Below are positions 7,656-16,029 of a DNA stretch of 64,000 bases, one piece after another. Both the position numbers and the translations under genes were made by a program. Location: assembly GCF_024703995.1 (NCBI RefSeq), contig NZ_JAMXQV010000034.1, positions 58,764-122,763 on the forward strand, read 5' to 3'. The DNA comes from Amycolatopsis iheyensis (GTDB taxonomy: Bacteria > Actinomycetota > Actinomycetes > Mycobacteriales > Pseudonocardiaceae). The notes beneath the pieces were generated by a model. The model worked only from the letters and a program-made list of their open reading frames with translations. It ran no database searches and was not told the origin of the DNA. The stretch's first letter is position 1, and each line of letters opens with the position of its first letter.

Positions 7656-8501
7656 TCAGGAACCGGATTCGCCCATGACGAGGCCTTCGATGGTGTGCTT
7701 CTGGACGATGGGCGTCAGCTCGTCGACCACCGGGCAGCCGAGGTGCGCGCGCACCGCTTCCGGCAGTGTCGCCCAGAAGCCGCGGGTCACGGCCGTGTCG
7801 TGCCGCTCGTCGTTGCCCGCGCCGGGGGCGTTGAGCCCCAGCACCAGCACCGGGCGGCTCTTCGCCGAATGGTTGGCGGTCCCGCGGTGCACGGTCAGCG
7901 CGGAACGGATCGAAATGTCGCCCATCCGCGGGAACTTGCGCACGGCGAGCTCCCGGTAGCGCGGGTACGCCTCGCGGGGCGGGAACATGCCGTGCTCGAA
8001 CGCCGTCCCGTCGTCCCACTGGGTTCCGGGTGCGATCTCGAACGGCCCCATGTCCGGTTCGGTGTCGACGGCGGTCACGTTGACCGCGAGGGAGTTCAGC
8101 CTGCGGTGCCGCGCGGTCTCCTCGGGCATCGGGAAGTCGCGGTGCCACGGCTGGTCCACCGCGCCGGCGAGCGGGACGTCGAAGCCGACCTCGACGATCC
8201 GGTAGTCGGGGCCCAGCACGGCCGCGGCGATCGCGGTGACCCACGGGTGGGACACCAGTTCGGCGAACCCCCGCAGCTGTTCGGGGTGGATTTCGACGTA
8301 GTGCCGGTTCGGGCCGCGGCCGACCGCGCCGCCGGCCCGGGAGCGGGCCTCGGCGAACGCCGCGTCGATGTCCTGGCCGAGCCGCCGGACCCAGTCGCGG
8401 TCGAACGCCCGCGGCAGGCCGATGATGCCGTCCTCCCGCAGGCGGCCGGTCAGCTTCGCGAGCTCCGCGGACGGCAACGCGGCGGTGTGGGGTGCGGTCA
8501 C
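7656..8501 (-). CDS. PhyH-family Fe(II)/2-oxoglutarate-type dioxygenase
   Basis: This 281-residue protein starts at the GTG at 8501, preceded by GGGAGG. It has the phytanoyl-CoA dioxygenase family pattern: an N-terminal LREDGIIGLPRAFD strand-helix, the metal-binding pair in QPWHRD (His and Asp, residues about 117-119), and a distal His in LTVHRGTANHSAKSRP, with Arg nearby for the cosubstrate. It should hydroxylate a small molecule; the substrate is not evident. It is divergent from a LacI-family gene with a perfect palindrome between them, which suggests control by a sugar-like or metabolite ligand. Confidence 0.85.
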   Translation of the reverse strand: MTAPHTAALPSAELAKLTGRLREDGIIGLPRAFDRDWVRRLGQDIDAAFAEARSRAGGAVGRGPNRHYVEIHPEQLRGFAELVSHPWVTAIAAAVLGPDYRIVEVGFDVPLAGAVDQPWHRDFPMPEETARHRRLNSLAVNVTAVDTEPDMGPFEIAPGTQWDDGTAFEHGMFPPREAYPRYRELAVRKFPRMGDISIRSALTVHRGTANHSAKSRPVLVLGLNAPGAGNDERHDTAVTRGFWATLPEAVRAHLGCPVVDELTPIVQKHTIEGLVMGESGS

Positions 8502-8541
8502 TGGGCCTCCCGGGTTGGCACGACATCGTGACAAGTCCAGT

Positions 8542-8567
8542 TTGCAACGTGGCATGCCACGTTGCAA
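8542..8567. promoter_or_regulatory. Perfect 26-bp palindrome, LacI-family operator
   Basis: Half-site TTGCAACGTGGCA is followed immediately by its exact reverse complement, TGCCACGTTGCAA, centred between 8554 and 8555. It sits 40 bases upstream of the PhyH start and 32 bases upstream of the LacI-family start. Outer TTGCAACG/CGTTGCAA halves resemble LacI-family operators, although the central dyad is AT rather than the usual CG. It very likely controls both genes. Confidence 0.85.
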
Positions 8568-8599
8568 GGTCTATGCTCCGGGTGCGCGGAAGGAGCCCG

Positions 8600-9595
8600 A
8601 TGAACCCGAAACTGCGAGACGTCGCCGAACACGCCGGCGTGTCGGTGCGGACGGTGTCCAACGTGGTCAACGGCTTCCGCTACGTGGCCCCGGCGACCCG
8701 GGAGCGGGTGCAGGCGAGCATCGACGTCCTCGGCTACCGGCCGAACCTGGCCGCCAGGACGTTGCGCCGCGGCCAGACCGGGCTGATCGCGCTGGTCGTC
8801 CCGGAGATCGATTCGCCGTACTTCGCCGATCTCGCCGCGCGGACGGTGCGCATCGCCGAAGCGCGCGGGCTGACGGTGCTCATCGACCAGACTGACGGTG
8901 ACCCCGAGCGGGAGAAGCAGCTGCTGCACGGCAGGCGCGGCCAGCTCGTCGACGGGGTGCTGTTCAGTCCCTGGGCGGTGCCGCCGGCGGAACTGACCGC
9001 GCGCACCGACACCGTGCCCCTGGTGCTGCTCGGCGAGCACGACGGCCCGGCGGGGGTCGACCACGTCGCGATCGACAACGTCGCGGCCGCCCGGGAAGCC
9101 ACCGGACACCTGCTGTCCCGGGGCCGGCGCCGCATCGCGGCGATGGGCGTCCAGCCCCGTTCCCTGAACGCGACCGCTCGCCAGCGGCTCGAGGGCTACC
9201 GGGCGGCCCTGTCCGCCGCGGGCCTGCCGGCCGACCCGGCGCTCGAGGTGCCGGTGCGACGGCTGCACCGCGCGGACGGCCACCAGGCGATGCTGGGCCT
9301 GCTCGACCGGCCCCAGCCCCCGGACGCGGTCTTCTGCTTCACCGACGAGCTGGCCTTGGGCGCCCTGCGTGCGGCGGCCGACCGCGGTGTCGCGGTGCCG
9401 GACGCGCTCGCCGTGGTGGGGTTCGACGACATCGAGGACGGCCGCTTCAGCGTGCCCGCACTGACGACGGTGAGCCCGGACAAGACCCGGCTCGCCGAGC
9501 TGGCCCTCGACCGCCTGGTTTCCCGGTTCACGGGTCCGCAGCCGCCGAGATCGCTGGTCGCGCCGCACCGCCTGGTGGTGCGCGAAACGACGTGA
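8600..9595 (+). CDS. LacI-family transcriptional regulator
   Basis: This 331-residue protein starts at the ATG at 8600 after GGAAGGAG. The N-terminal LacI HTH (LRDVAEHAGVSVRTVSNVVN) and hinge helix (NLAARTLR) are canonical. The periplasmic-binding-protein-like effector domain follows (GLIALVVPEIDSPYFADLAA, then DAVFCFTDELALGALRAA and VVGFDDIEDGRF). It should bind the 26-bp palindrome just upstream and regulate itself and the divergent PhyH dioxygenase. The ligand is unknown; no sugar transport or catabolic genes are adjacent. Confidence 0.93.
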   Translation: MNPKLRDVAEHAGVSVRTVSNVVNGFRYVAPATRERVQASIDVLGYRPNLAARTLRRGQTGLIALVVPEIDSPYFADLAARTVRIAEARGLTVLIDQTDGDPEREKQLLHGRRGQLVDGVLFSPWAVPPAELTARTDTVPLVLLGEHDGPAGVDHVAIDNVAAAREATGHLLSRGRRRIAAMGVQPRSLNATARQRLEGYRAALSAAGLPADPALEVPVRRLHRADGHQAMLGLLDRPQPPDAVFCFTDELALGALRAAADRGVAVPDALAVVGFDDIEDGRFSVPALTTVSPDKTRLAELALDRLVSRFTGPQPPRSLVAPHRLVVRETT

Positions 9596-9730
9596 CCACG
9601 GAAGTGGGGCACCGCCTGCGGCATTCGGGTGAAGTAGCTCCGCGGTCGTCAACCTGCTCTCCGATGCCGGCGTGGTGGCCGCGAGCCCGGCACCTCCGGG
9701 TTCGTCCGACCGGCTTTCCGGGGAGGCGAA

Positions 9731-10753
9731 GTGTCCACCCACCGTGGTCTGGTGTCGCGAGCGCTCTTGGTGGTGGTGACCGCGCTGGCGGCCGTGGTGC
9801 CGCCGGCGGCTGCTGGTTCGCCGCCGCCACTGTCCGTGGTGCTCGGATCGAGCGGGCCGGCGAACGCGGCGGCCGTCCGGCTGCAGAATTCGACCGCGCG
9901 GTCGCGGGACGTCACCGGCGACGGCTGGCCCGACCTCATCGCCCGGCAACCGGACCTGAACAACGGGACGTTGTGGATCTACCCCCACACGCGCAACCCG
10001 CAGGGGGCCGTCTTCGGGGCCCGGGTGCTGGCCGGCACGAACTGGAACACGATGAACTGGATCGGCGTCGCCGAGCTCACCGGTGACACGCCGGAGTACG
10101 AAACCTCGGCGTCGGCACCCGCGGACCTGCTCGCTCGGCGCACCGACGGCACGTTGTTCGTCTACCCGCACAGCGGAGCCCTCAACGGCAAGTACACCTG
10201 GGGGACGCCGGTCACCGTCGGCACCAACTGGAACATCTACGAAAGCCTGATGCTCGCCGACATCAACACCGACGGCTACGACGACATCTTCGCGGTCGAC
10301 AACGACGAGCAGAAGATCTACTTCTACCTGCACACCGGAACGTTCGACGGGAAGTCGACCTTCCGGCCGCGTCAGCTCTTCGGGGACGGTTACTCGGACC
10401 CGACCGGCACGCTGTTCTTCACGGAATGGAGCCGCGAGGACCCGGACCTGGGCGGGATCGAGGCCGGTGGTCTCGGCACCGCGATCCGCCATACCCACAA
10501 GCTCACCGTGGGCGCGGGCACATGGGACACCAGCGACCCGTGGACGTTCACCGCCGGACAGTTCGCGCCGGCGACGACGCAACGGGTCTTCCTGATGGAT
10601 GTCAACGGAGACGGCAAGAACGACGTGGTCAAAGCCACGCCCACGGGAACGTTGGTCTACTACCCGTTCAACGGCTGGAAAGCCAACCCCGCGCTGGGAA
10701 CACCGAGAACGATCGGCACCGGCGGCTGGCAGGCCATGGATCTGCTGACCTGA
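9731..10753 (+). CDS. Secreted FG-GAP/VCBS-repeat protein
   Basis: This 340-residue protein begins at a GTG after GGGGAGGCGAA and has a signal peptide (ALLVVVTALAAVVPPAAAG). The mature part is a set of FG-GAP-like beta-propeller blades with Ca-binding-type loops (DVTGDGWPDLIARQ, DINTDGYDDIFAV, DVNGDGKNDVVKA), each followed by a strand such as LWIYPHT, LFVYPHSG or LVYYPF. It is non-enzymatic as far as visible and may bind glycans or a partner. It lies 45 bases upstream of a secreted nuclease-like gene, so the two are probably co-transcribed. Confidence 0.85.
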   Translation: MSTHRGLVSRALLVVVTALAAVVPPAAAGSPPPLSVVLGSSGPANAAAVRLQNSTARSRDVTGDGWPDLIARQPDLNNGTLWIYPHTRNPQGAVFGARVLAGTNWNTMNWIGVAELTGDTPEYETSASAPADLLARRTDGTLFVYPHSGALNGKYTWGTPVTVGTNWNIYESLMLADINTDGYDDIFAVDNDEQKIYFYLHTGTFDGKSTFRPRQLFGDGYSDPTGTLFFTEWSREDPDLGGIEAGGLGTAIRHTHKLTVGAGTWDTSDPWTFTAGQFAPATTQRVFLMDVNGDGKNDVVKATPTGTLVYYPFNGWKANPALGTPRTIGTGGWQAMDLLT

Positions 10754-10798
10754 GCCCCGCCGGCCCCATCGGTCCCCTCCGAGACAGGTGATCACGCT

Positions 10799-12121
10799 GT
10801 GAAGACGACCATCAAAGTTGCCGTGTGTGCCCTCGTGGCCGGCTTGGCCGCGCCGCCGGTGTCGACTGCCGCGACGCCGCTCTCCGGTGTCGACCCGGCG
10901 GTGCTCGACCCCAGCCGGTCAGCGGTCTTCCACGGCTCGGCGACCGACGCCGAGGCTGTCCACCGTGCGAGGCTCGGCTCCGGGCCGCAGGGCGCCGCGC
11001 TGTACGACCTCGCGGAATCGAGCGGCTACGTCGTGCAGACGACGCCCGCGATGCTCGCCGCCGGTGCCGAGATCGACCCGGTCACCTTCGACGAGTGTCA
11101 AGCGCACCAGGTCACTCCGGAAAAGCCGTTCTGGTACAAGAACAAGTACAACGCGTGCAGTTCGGAAAGCCTGGGGGTGCAGTACTGGGAGATCGGGGAG
11201 GAGGGGCCGTACCTGGCCGGAACGTCCGTGTTCACCAGGAGTTCCATCGCGATCGCGCAGGCCGGGGAGAACCGGGTGAAGTTCGGCGTCCGCCTGGTCC
11301 ACGACTACGACCTGGGCCGCGTCGACGACGGCACGACGTTGGCCCTCAAGATCGGCTGCCTGGAGACCGACCTCGACCCGAACCGCGTGGGCACCTGCAC
11401 GGTCTCGCCGGGTGAAGTGAAGAAGACGCTGGGGCAGTGGAAGGCGGAGCAGGGGGCGAACCCGGCGTGGTTCGAGTCCACGATGGTGATGACCAAGGTG
11501 CCGGCCGACAAGTACAGCGCGGAGAAGCGTGGCTACTTCTCGGTGGACGAAATCGCCACCACGGAGGACTCGACCGGGGTCAGGACGGTGTTCCACCCGG
11601 CCGCGAACGTCCGGTGCGACGAGGCCACCTACGTGTCCGGAAGCAGGTGCGTGTTCCAGAACGTCGCTTCTTCGCTGGCCCTTTACACCAGCGACCCGAG
11701 GCACGGGGAGTCGGCGAAGTTCATCAAGGACGCGCAGACCGATCTCGTGCTCACCTACCCCGGTCTGCTGGGCAAGAAGGTGCCCGGCCGGTGGGGAGAA
11801 GAACCGCTGCACCGGCTGTACAAGGACTACGACACCGAGCACGACATCGCGGGCTCACGCCGCAAGGTCCGCCGCGCCTGCCAGGTTCGGTGGGGCGTCG
11901 GCTACACGCTCAACGCGGCCGGCGAAGTGCTGCAATGCGACGAGTACCCCTTCGCGACCACTTACGAGAACTCCGCCAGGGTGGACGACAGCACCCAGTT
12001 CACCTACGCCGTCAGGCCGGTCAACGCCCTGCAGAACGAGACGGCGGGACAGGTGTACGCGAAGTGGCTGGCCGACGACCACATCCTGGACGGCGACCCG
12101 TTCTACGTGATCATCTACTGA
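10799..12121 (+). CDS. Secreted NucA/NucB-type nuclease-domain protein
   Basis: This 440-residue secreted protein (signal peptide MKTTIKVAVCALVAGLAAPP) starts at a GTG. The first 340 residues are a Cys-containing domain I do not recognise (CQAHQ, YNACSSES, GCLETD, GTCTVSP, VRCDEATYVSGSRCVFQN). The C-terminal about 90 residues contain QCDEYPFATTYE and end FYVIIY, the pattern of the NucA/NucB deoxyribonuclease domain found in secreted actinobacterial proteins. A role in extracellular DNA degradation is inferred from that domain. It is convergent with the STAS gene, 14 bases downstream. Confidence 0.8.
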   Translation: MKTTIKVAVCALVAGLAAPPVSTAATPLSGVDPAVLDPSRSAVFHGSATDAEAVHRARLGSGPQGAALYDLAESSGYVVQTTPAMLAAGAEIDPVTFDECQAHQVTPEKPFWYKNKYNACSSESLGVQYWEIGEEGPYLAGTSVFTRSSIAIAQAGENRVKFGVRLVHDYDLGRVDDGTTLALKIGCLETDLDPNRVGTCTVSPGEVKKTLGQWKAEQGANPAWFESTMVMTKVPADKYSAEKRGYFSVDEIATTEDSTGVRTVFHPAANVRCDEATYVSGSRCVFQNVASSLALYTSDPRHGESAKFIKDAQTDLVLTYPGLLGKKVPGRWGEEPLHRLYKDYDTEHDIAGSRRKVRRACQVRWGVGYTLNAAGEVLQCDEYPFATTYENSARVDDSTQFTYAVRPVNALQNETAGQVYAKWLADDHILDGDPFYVIIY

Positions 12122-12135
12122 GGCTCTTCGCCGGC

Positions 12136-12546
12136 TCAGCGGTCGACGTTCCAGCTCGCGTTCGCCCGGCTGACGAAGGACGTCCGGCTGCCGGCGTGCA
12201 GCGCGGCGGACCGGGTGGGGTAGCAGTCCAGCACCGCCGCGAACCCGGTGGTCCGCAGCACGTACTCGACCAGGCGGTTGCCCCCGGTGACCACCCGCAG
12301 GCGGGTCGCGCCCGCGGCGTCGTGGGTGAGCCGGATCGAGCGCGCCCCGGCAGCCCCGATGAACGCCAGATCGGACAGGTCCAGGACGAGCACTTCGCGT
12401 TCTTCGCCCAGCAGCCGGACCACGGCACCGGACAGCTTCGGCGTCGTCCCGGCGTCCAGCTCCCCGGACAACGCCAGGGCCACGACCCCCGTGCTCGTCT
12501 CCAGGCGCACGATCCCCAGGCGCTCCGGCTCGAACGAGATGCCCAC
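12136..12546 (-). CDS. STAS-domain anti-sigma factor antagonist
   Basis: This 136-residue protein starts at the GTG at 12546, nine bases after GGGGAGG. It is a single STAS domain: VVALALSGELDAGTTPKL, then VLVLDLSDLAFIGAAGARSI. The phosphorylatable position of SpoIIAA/RsbV proteins (DLSxxxxxDSSG) is occupied by FIGAAGAR, so the usual Ser is Ala-Ala here and regulation by phosphorylation may be absent. It probably acts in partner switching for a SigB/SigF-like factor. No anti-sigma kinase is adjacent. Confidence 0.82.
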   Translation of the reverse strand: MGISFEPERLGIVRLETSTGVVALALSGELDAGTTPKLSGAVVRLLGEEREVLVLDLSDLAFIGAAGARSIRLTHDAAGATRLRVVTGGNRLVEYVLRTTGFAAVLDCYPTRSAALHAGSRTSFVSRANASWNVDR

Positions 12547-12856
12547 TGCCGCCACCTCCCCGCAACTCCTGGCTCCTACCCCGTGCGGTGGTTCGCCAAA
12601 CGGTCCGCTTCGGCACGACCGTCTCAGCCCGTTGTCGCCCGTGACACGACGGCATAACGGCGCTGCCACCGCGAGCACCCCCTTGTGGCTGCAATTAGCC
12701 CGAGTGGGGTACGGCCGCAACACGACAGTGTTGATCTCTTCGGTAAGAGGTAACCCTGTCGGCTCAAATCTCGACCGAAACCGGTAACACGTCGCGACAC
12801 TACGTCACAGCCAGCTCGGCGTTGCGTGTCGCCCGGGCGACGGAGAGGACGGCCGG
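12547..12856. other. 310-bp intergenic region without a supported gene
   Basis: This divergent gap lies between the STAS gene and a small membrane-protein gene. It contains an AT-richer stretch (12690-12790) in which, read on the minus strand, GTTTCGG and GGGTTA occur about 19-20 bases apart, loosely like a SigB/SigF promoter. No convincing ORF or palindrome was seen. Confidence 0.4.
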
Positions 12857-13114
12857 ATGAGCGCGCACCACCCCTTTCTCGGGATGCTGACGTACCGGGC
12901 GCGGCATGCCCGTGCGCCGTCGCGGTGGTGGCCGGTGCCGGCGTTGCTGGTCGTGGCGGCAGTCATCGCGATCGCGGACAGCCCGGGGGTGATCGTCGTG
13001 GTGAGTGTGGCGGCCGCGGTCGTCGGGGTGCTCGCCGGGGTCTGGCGGCGGTGTTCCCGCGCCGTCGCTCAGGTCGAGGAGATCCTTTCGGCCGAGTTGG
13101 ATCGCGACGACTGA
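12857..13114 (+). CDS. Small membrane protein, 85 aa
   Basis: The ATG at 12857 follows GGAGAGGA. After a basic N-terminus there are two hydrophobic segments (WWPVPALLVVAAVIAIA and VIVVVSVAAAVVGVLAGVW). A short acidic cytoplasmic tail (QVEEILSAELDRDD) ends the protein. No family is recognised. The roughly 265 bases downstream, before the convergent GAF-ANTAR gene, hold no gene I can defend. Confidence 0.55.
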   Translation: MSAHHPFLGMLTYRARHARAPSRWWPVPALLVVAAVIAIADSPGVIVVVSVAAAVVGVLAGVWRRCSRAVAQVEEILSAELDRDD

Positions 13115-13379
13115 GCCGGACAGCCGGGCCCTGGTCCGGTGCGGCGATCATCGTGACGGTCACCGGCTGCGGCCTTCCGGCGCGGCGCGAACCGGCCGGC
13201 ACCGGAGCCGTCACGGGCGGCCGCGGCCTCCTGCTGATCGGCAAGACCGCCGACGAGCCGCACGTCGCCACCGGCAGCGACGGCACGAAGATCACGATGA
13301 GCCGGCGCCCGGCCGGCTTGCCCGGTGGGGCTGAAGACCGAAGTCACCCGCTGCGGCCGACCGCCTCGGGGATCATGGG

Positions 13380-14126
13380 TCACTGCCGCTTGGGGGACGC
13401 GGTGGCCTCGGCCACGAAGTTCTCGGCGACGTCGCGCAGTTTGACGTTCTGGTCCTGCGACGCCTTGACGAGCAGGTCGAAAGCGTCGTCGGGCTGGATG
13501 CTGTGCAGGGCCATCAGGATGCCCTTGGCCTGGTCGATCACCGCGCGGGAAGTGAGTGCGGTGCGTAGCTGCCCCATGGTCTCGCGCGCCGCCTGGTGCC
13601 GGCGTGTGCTGCGCAGCGCGGATTCGGCGGCGGCGGTGTAGAGGTCCAGCAGTGCCGCGTCGAGCGCGCCGAAGCTGTTGCCGCCGGTGTCGAACAGGTT
13701 GAGCGAACCGTGGTACTGGTGGTCGATGAACAGCGGTGCGGACAGGTAGGCGACGACCGAGAGATCGTCGGCGACCGCGGCGAACTCGGGCCACTGCTGT
13801 GCCGCGTCGGTCACCTTGACGCGTTGGAGCTCGCCGGTCCGGGCGGCTTCCAGGCAGGGCCCTCGCCCGGCGTCGTACTGCGCCTGGTCGACGTGGTGCG
13901 CGCTGTCACCGGTCGCGGTCGCCGTGTACGGGGCGCCGTCGCGCAGCAGCGTGACGCTGGCGATCTCCGCGTCCGGCACCGCGTGCAGCACCTGTCGGCA
14001 GATCCGCTGCAGGACCACGAGCAGTTCCTCTTCCCCGGCGAAGGTGCCGGCCAAGCGGTCCAGCGCATCGGTGACGTCGTCCACTCTTCGTACGGCGTGC
14101 CGTTCGGACAGCAGCTTCTCTTCCAT
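13380..14126 (-). CDS. GAF-ANTAR RNA-binding antiterminator-type regulator
   Basis: This 248-residue protein starts at the ATG at 14126. A GAF sensor domain occupies residues about 20-165 (LQRICRQVLHAVPDAEIASV, then GRGPCLEAARTGE and SAPLFIDHQYHGSLNLFD). The C-terminal ANTAR domain (about 180-240) carries MGQLRTALTSRAVIDQAKGI and the helices following it, matching the family that binds paired RNA hairpins to prevent termination. It is divergent from a membrane beta-repeat protein. Its RNA target is not evident nearby. Confidence 0.9.
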   Translation of the reverse strand: MEEKLLSERHAVRRVDDVTDALDRLAGTFAGEEELLVVLQRICRQVLHAVPDAEIASVTLLRDGAPYTATATGDSAHHVDQAQYDAGRGPCLEAARTGELQRVKVTDAAQQWPEFAAVADDLSVVAYLSAPLFIDHQYHGSLNLFDTGGNSFGALDAALLDLYTAAAESALRSTRRHQAARETMGQLRTALTSRAVIDQAKGILMALHSIQPDDAFDLLVKASQDQNVKLRDVAENFVAEATASPKRQ

Positions 14127-14236
14127 GTACGTGCTCCCTCGTGGTGGGCTCCGCGCCCATCCTCGGCGGCGCGAGCGGCGAGCGCCAGCCTCGTCGATCC
14201 ACCGTGCTCGGCCACCGCTTGTGGAATCCTCGGTGG

Positions 14237-15919
14237 GTGGAGATCGACGAACTCGCCGAAGCCGCCCGCACCGGTCGCGAACTCGACCTGACCGGCGGGG
14301 CGCAGCTCGACGCGGCCGTGCTCGTCGAGCTGCTCTCGCGGGAACGGCCACCGCGTGCGGTGCGGCTCCGAGGCGCCCGGATCACGGGCGAGCTGGACCT
14401 CGGCGCCATGACGATCGACTGCCCGCTGGCGCTGGAGGACTGTGTCTTCGACGGTGCGGTGCGCTTCACCGAGACGGTGGCGAAGTCGATCAGCATGCGC
14501 GGGAGCCGGTTCGGCTACCTCCGGGCGGATTACCTCCGGACCAGCGGATTCCTCGATCTCGCCCGGGTCGAAGTCGCCTATTTGCTGAACATCGGGAGCG
14601 CGCACGTCGGCCACGACCTCTACCTGGGCGGCGCCCGGCTCGGCCGGACCGACAAGACCGCTCTGCTGGCCCTCGGGATCGAGGTCGGCGGCAACCTGCA
14701 CGCCCGGGACCTGAAAGCCGAAGGAGCTTTGGTCTTCACGGACGCGCTGGTCAGCGGCCACTTCGACTGCTCCGGCGCCGACGTGCGCAACCCCGGAGAC
14801 CGGGCCCTGACCGCGGACAACCTCCAGGTGGGGACGTTCATGGGGGCCGAAGGGTTTTCGGCGCAGGGGGTGGTCTTCCTCAGCGGGGCCCGGATCGGCG
14901 CGGAGCTGGTCTTCGATGACGCGCAGCTGTCCAACCCGGACGGTTTCGCGCTCTCGGCGGACCGCATTTCCGTGGCCGGGGACCTTTCCTTCCGGAACGG
15001 CTTTTCGGCGGACGGTTCCCTTCGCCTGGTGCAAGCACACGTCGGCGGCCGGATCGTCTTCGACGGGCAGGTGCGGGCCGAGCAGCATCCCGCGTTCGTC
15101 GGTGACGGCATTTACGTCGACGGCGATGTGGAGTTCCGCCGGGAGTTCACGACGAACGGCGAGATCCGGCTGTTCGACGGCCGCGTCGGGCACACACTCC
15201 GGTTCGCCGGGACGAGCACCGTGCCGGCCGGCGGGGCAACGCTCGAGCTGAGCTCGTTGCAGGCGGACGTCATCGAGCTGCTGAACGCCGAACCGTTCCA
15301 GGGCAAGGTCGACCTGATCCGCACCCGGGTCCGGGACTTCGTCGACCGGCCGGAAAGCTGGTCCCCGGCGATCGGGCTGCTCGGGTTCGAGTACCAGACA
15401 CTGCGCAACGACGAGGTGAGCGTGCGGCAACGCCTGTCGTGGCTGCGCAGTGACGGGTTCGGCTATTCGCCGGCCGGCTACGACCAGCTGGCCGCGGCCT
15501 ACCGGCGGCTCGGCCGGGTGGAAGCCGCTCGCCGGGTGCAGGTGGCCAAGCAGTGGCGGCGCCGCCGGGTCCTGAACCCGGTGGGAAAGCTGTGGAACTG
15601 GCTGCTGTACGTCACTGTCGGGTACGGGTACCGCACGTGGCTGGCCGGCCTGTGGCTGGTGGTGCTCGTCGCACTGGGGACGACGTTGTTCGGCGGCGCC
15701 TTCCGGTCGGACATGCGGGCGTCGGCGCCCGTGGGCCCGGCGTTCCAGCCGGTGGCCTACGCACTGGACGTGCTCGTCCCGATCGTCGACCTCGGTCAGA
15801 AGAAGGCGTGGTACCCCCAAGGCGGCGCTCAGGTGTGGTCGTGGGTGTTCACCGGTGCGGGCTGGGTGCTCACGACAGCGGTGGTCGCCGGTCTCACCAA
15901 CGCGCTGAAACGGGACTGA
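14237..15919 (+). CDS. Membrane protein with pentapeptide/beta-helix-like repeats
   Basis: From the GTG at 14237 the gene encodes 560 residues. The first two thirds are imperfect right-handed beta-helix-like repeats built around phrases such as VRLRGARITGELDLGAM, NIGSAHVGHDLYLGGARL, IEVGGNLHARDLKAEGALVF and GARIGAELVFDDAQL. The C-terminal third has a helical linker and three or more membrane segments (residues about 455-485, 500-520 and 535-555). Similar actinobacterial proteins are often labelled membrane-associated oxidoreductases, but I see no cofactor motif. Start choice is uncertain because no ribosome site is clear. Confidence 0.8.
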   Translation: MEIDELAEAARTGRELDLTGGAQLDAAVLVELLSRERPPRAVRLRGARITGELDLGAMTIDCPLALEDCVFDGAVRFTETVAKSISMRGSRFGYLRADYLRTSGFLDLARVEVAYLLNIGSAHVGHDLYLGGARLGRTDKTALLALGIEVGGNLHARDLKAEGALVFTDALVSGHFDCSGADVRNPGDRALTADNLQVGTFMGAEGFSAQGVVFLSGARIGAELVFDDAQLSNPDGFALSADRISVAGDLSFRNGFSADGSLRLVQAHVGGRIVFDGQVRAEQHPAFVGDGIYVDGDVEFRREFTTNGEIRLFDGRVGHTLRFAGTSTVPAGGATLELSSLQADVIELLNAEPFQGKVDLIRTRVRDFVDRPESWSPAIGLLGFEYQTLRNDEVSVRQRLSWLRSDGFGYSPAGYDQLAAAYRRLGRVEAARRVQVAKQWRRRRVLNPVGKLWNWLLYVTVGYGYRTWLAGLWLVVLVALGTTLFGGAFRSDMRASAPVGPAFQPVAYALDVLVPIVDLGQKKAWYPQGGAQVWSWVFTGAGWVLTTAVVAGLTNALKRD

Positions 15920-16029
15920 CCGGACCCATTGTGGTGCGAACACCCCACAGTGCGGTGCCGAGAACCGGATTAGCGTGCGGGACGGTGAATCGCCGACCTC
16001 ACCTCCCTCGCTCGAAAGGTGTTCCTGTC

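Noticed and set aside
13115..13379. A small lipoprotein starting near 13156 (GTG, TVTGCGLPA)
   Set aside because: The hydrophobic segment is too short for a signal peptide, there is no ribosome site, and the frame runs into antisense of the GAF-ANTAR gene.
13811..15943. Long minus-strand frame opposite the beta-repeat membrane protein
   Set aside because: Its composition is typical of an antisense shadow and it overlaps two well-supported genes.
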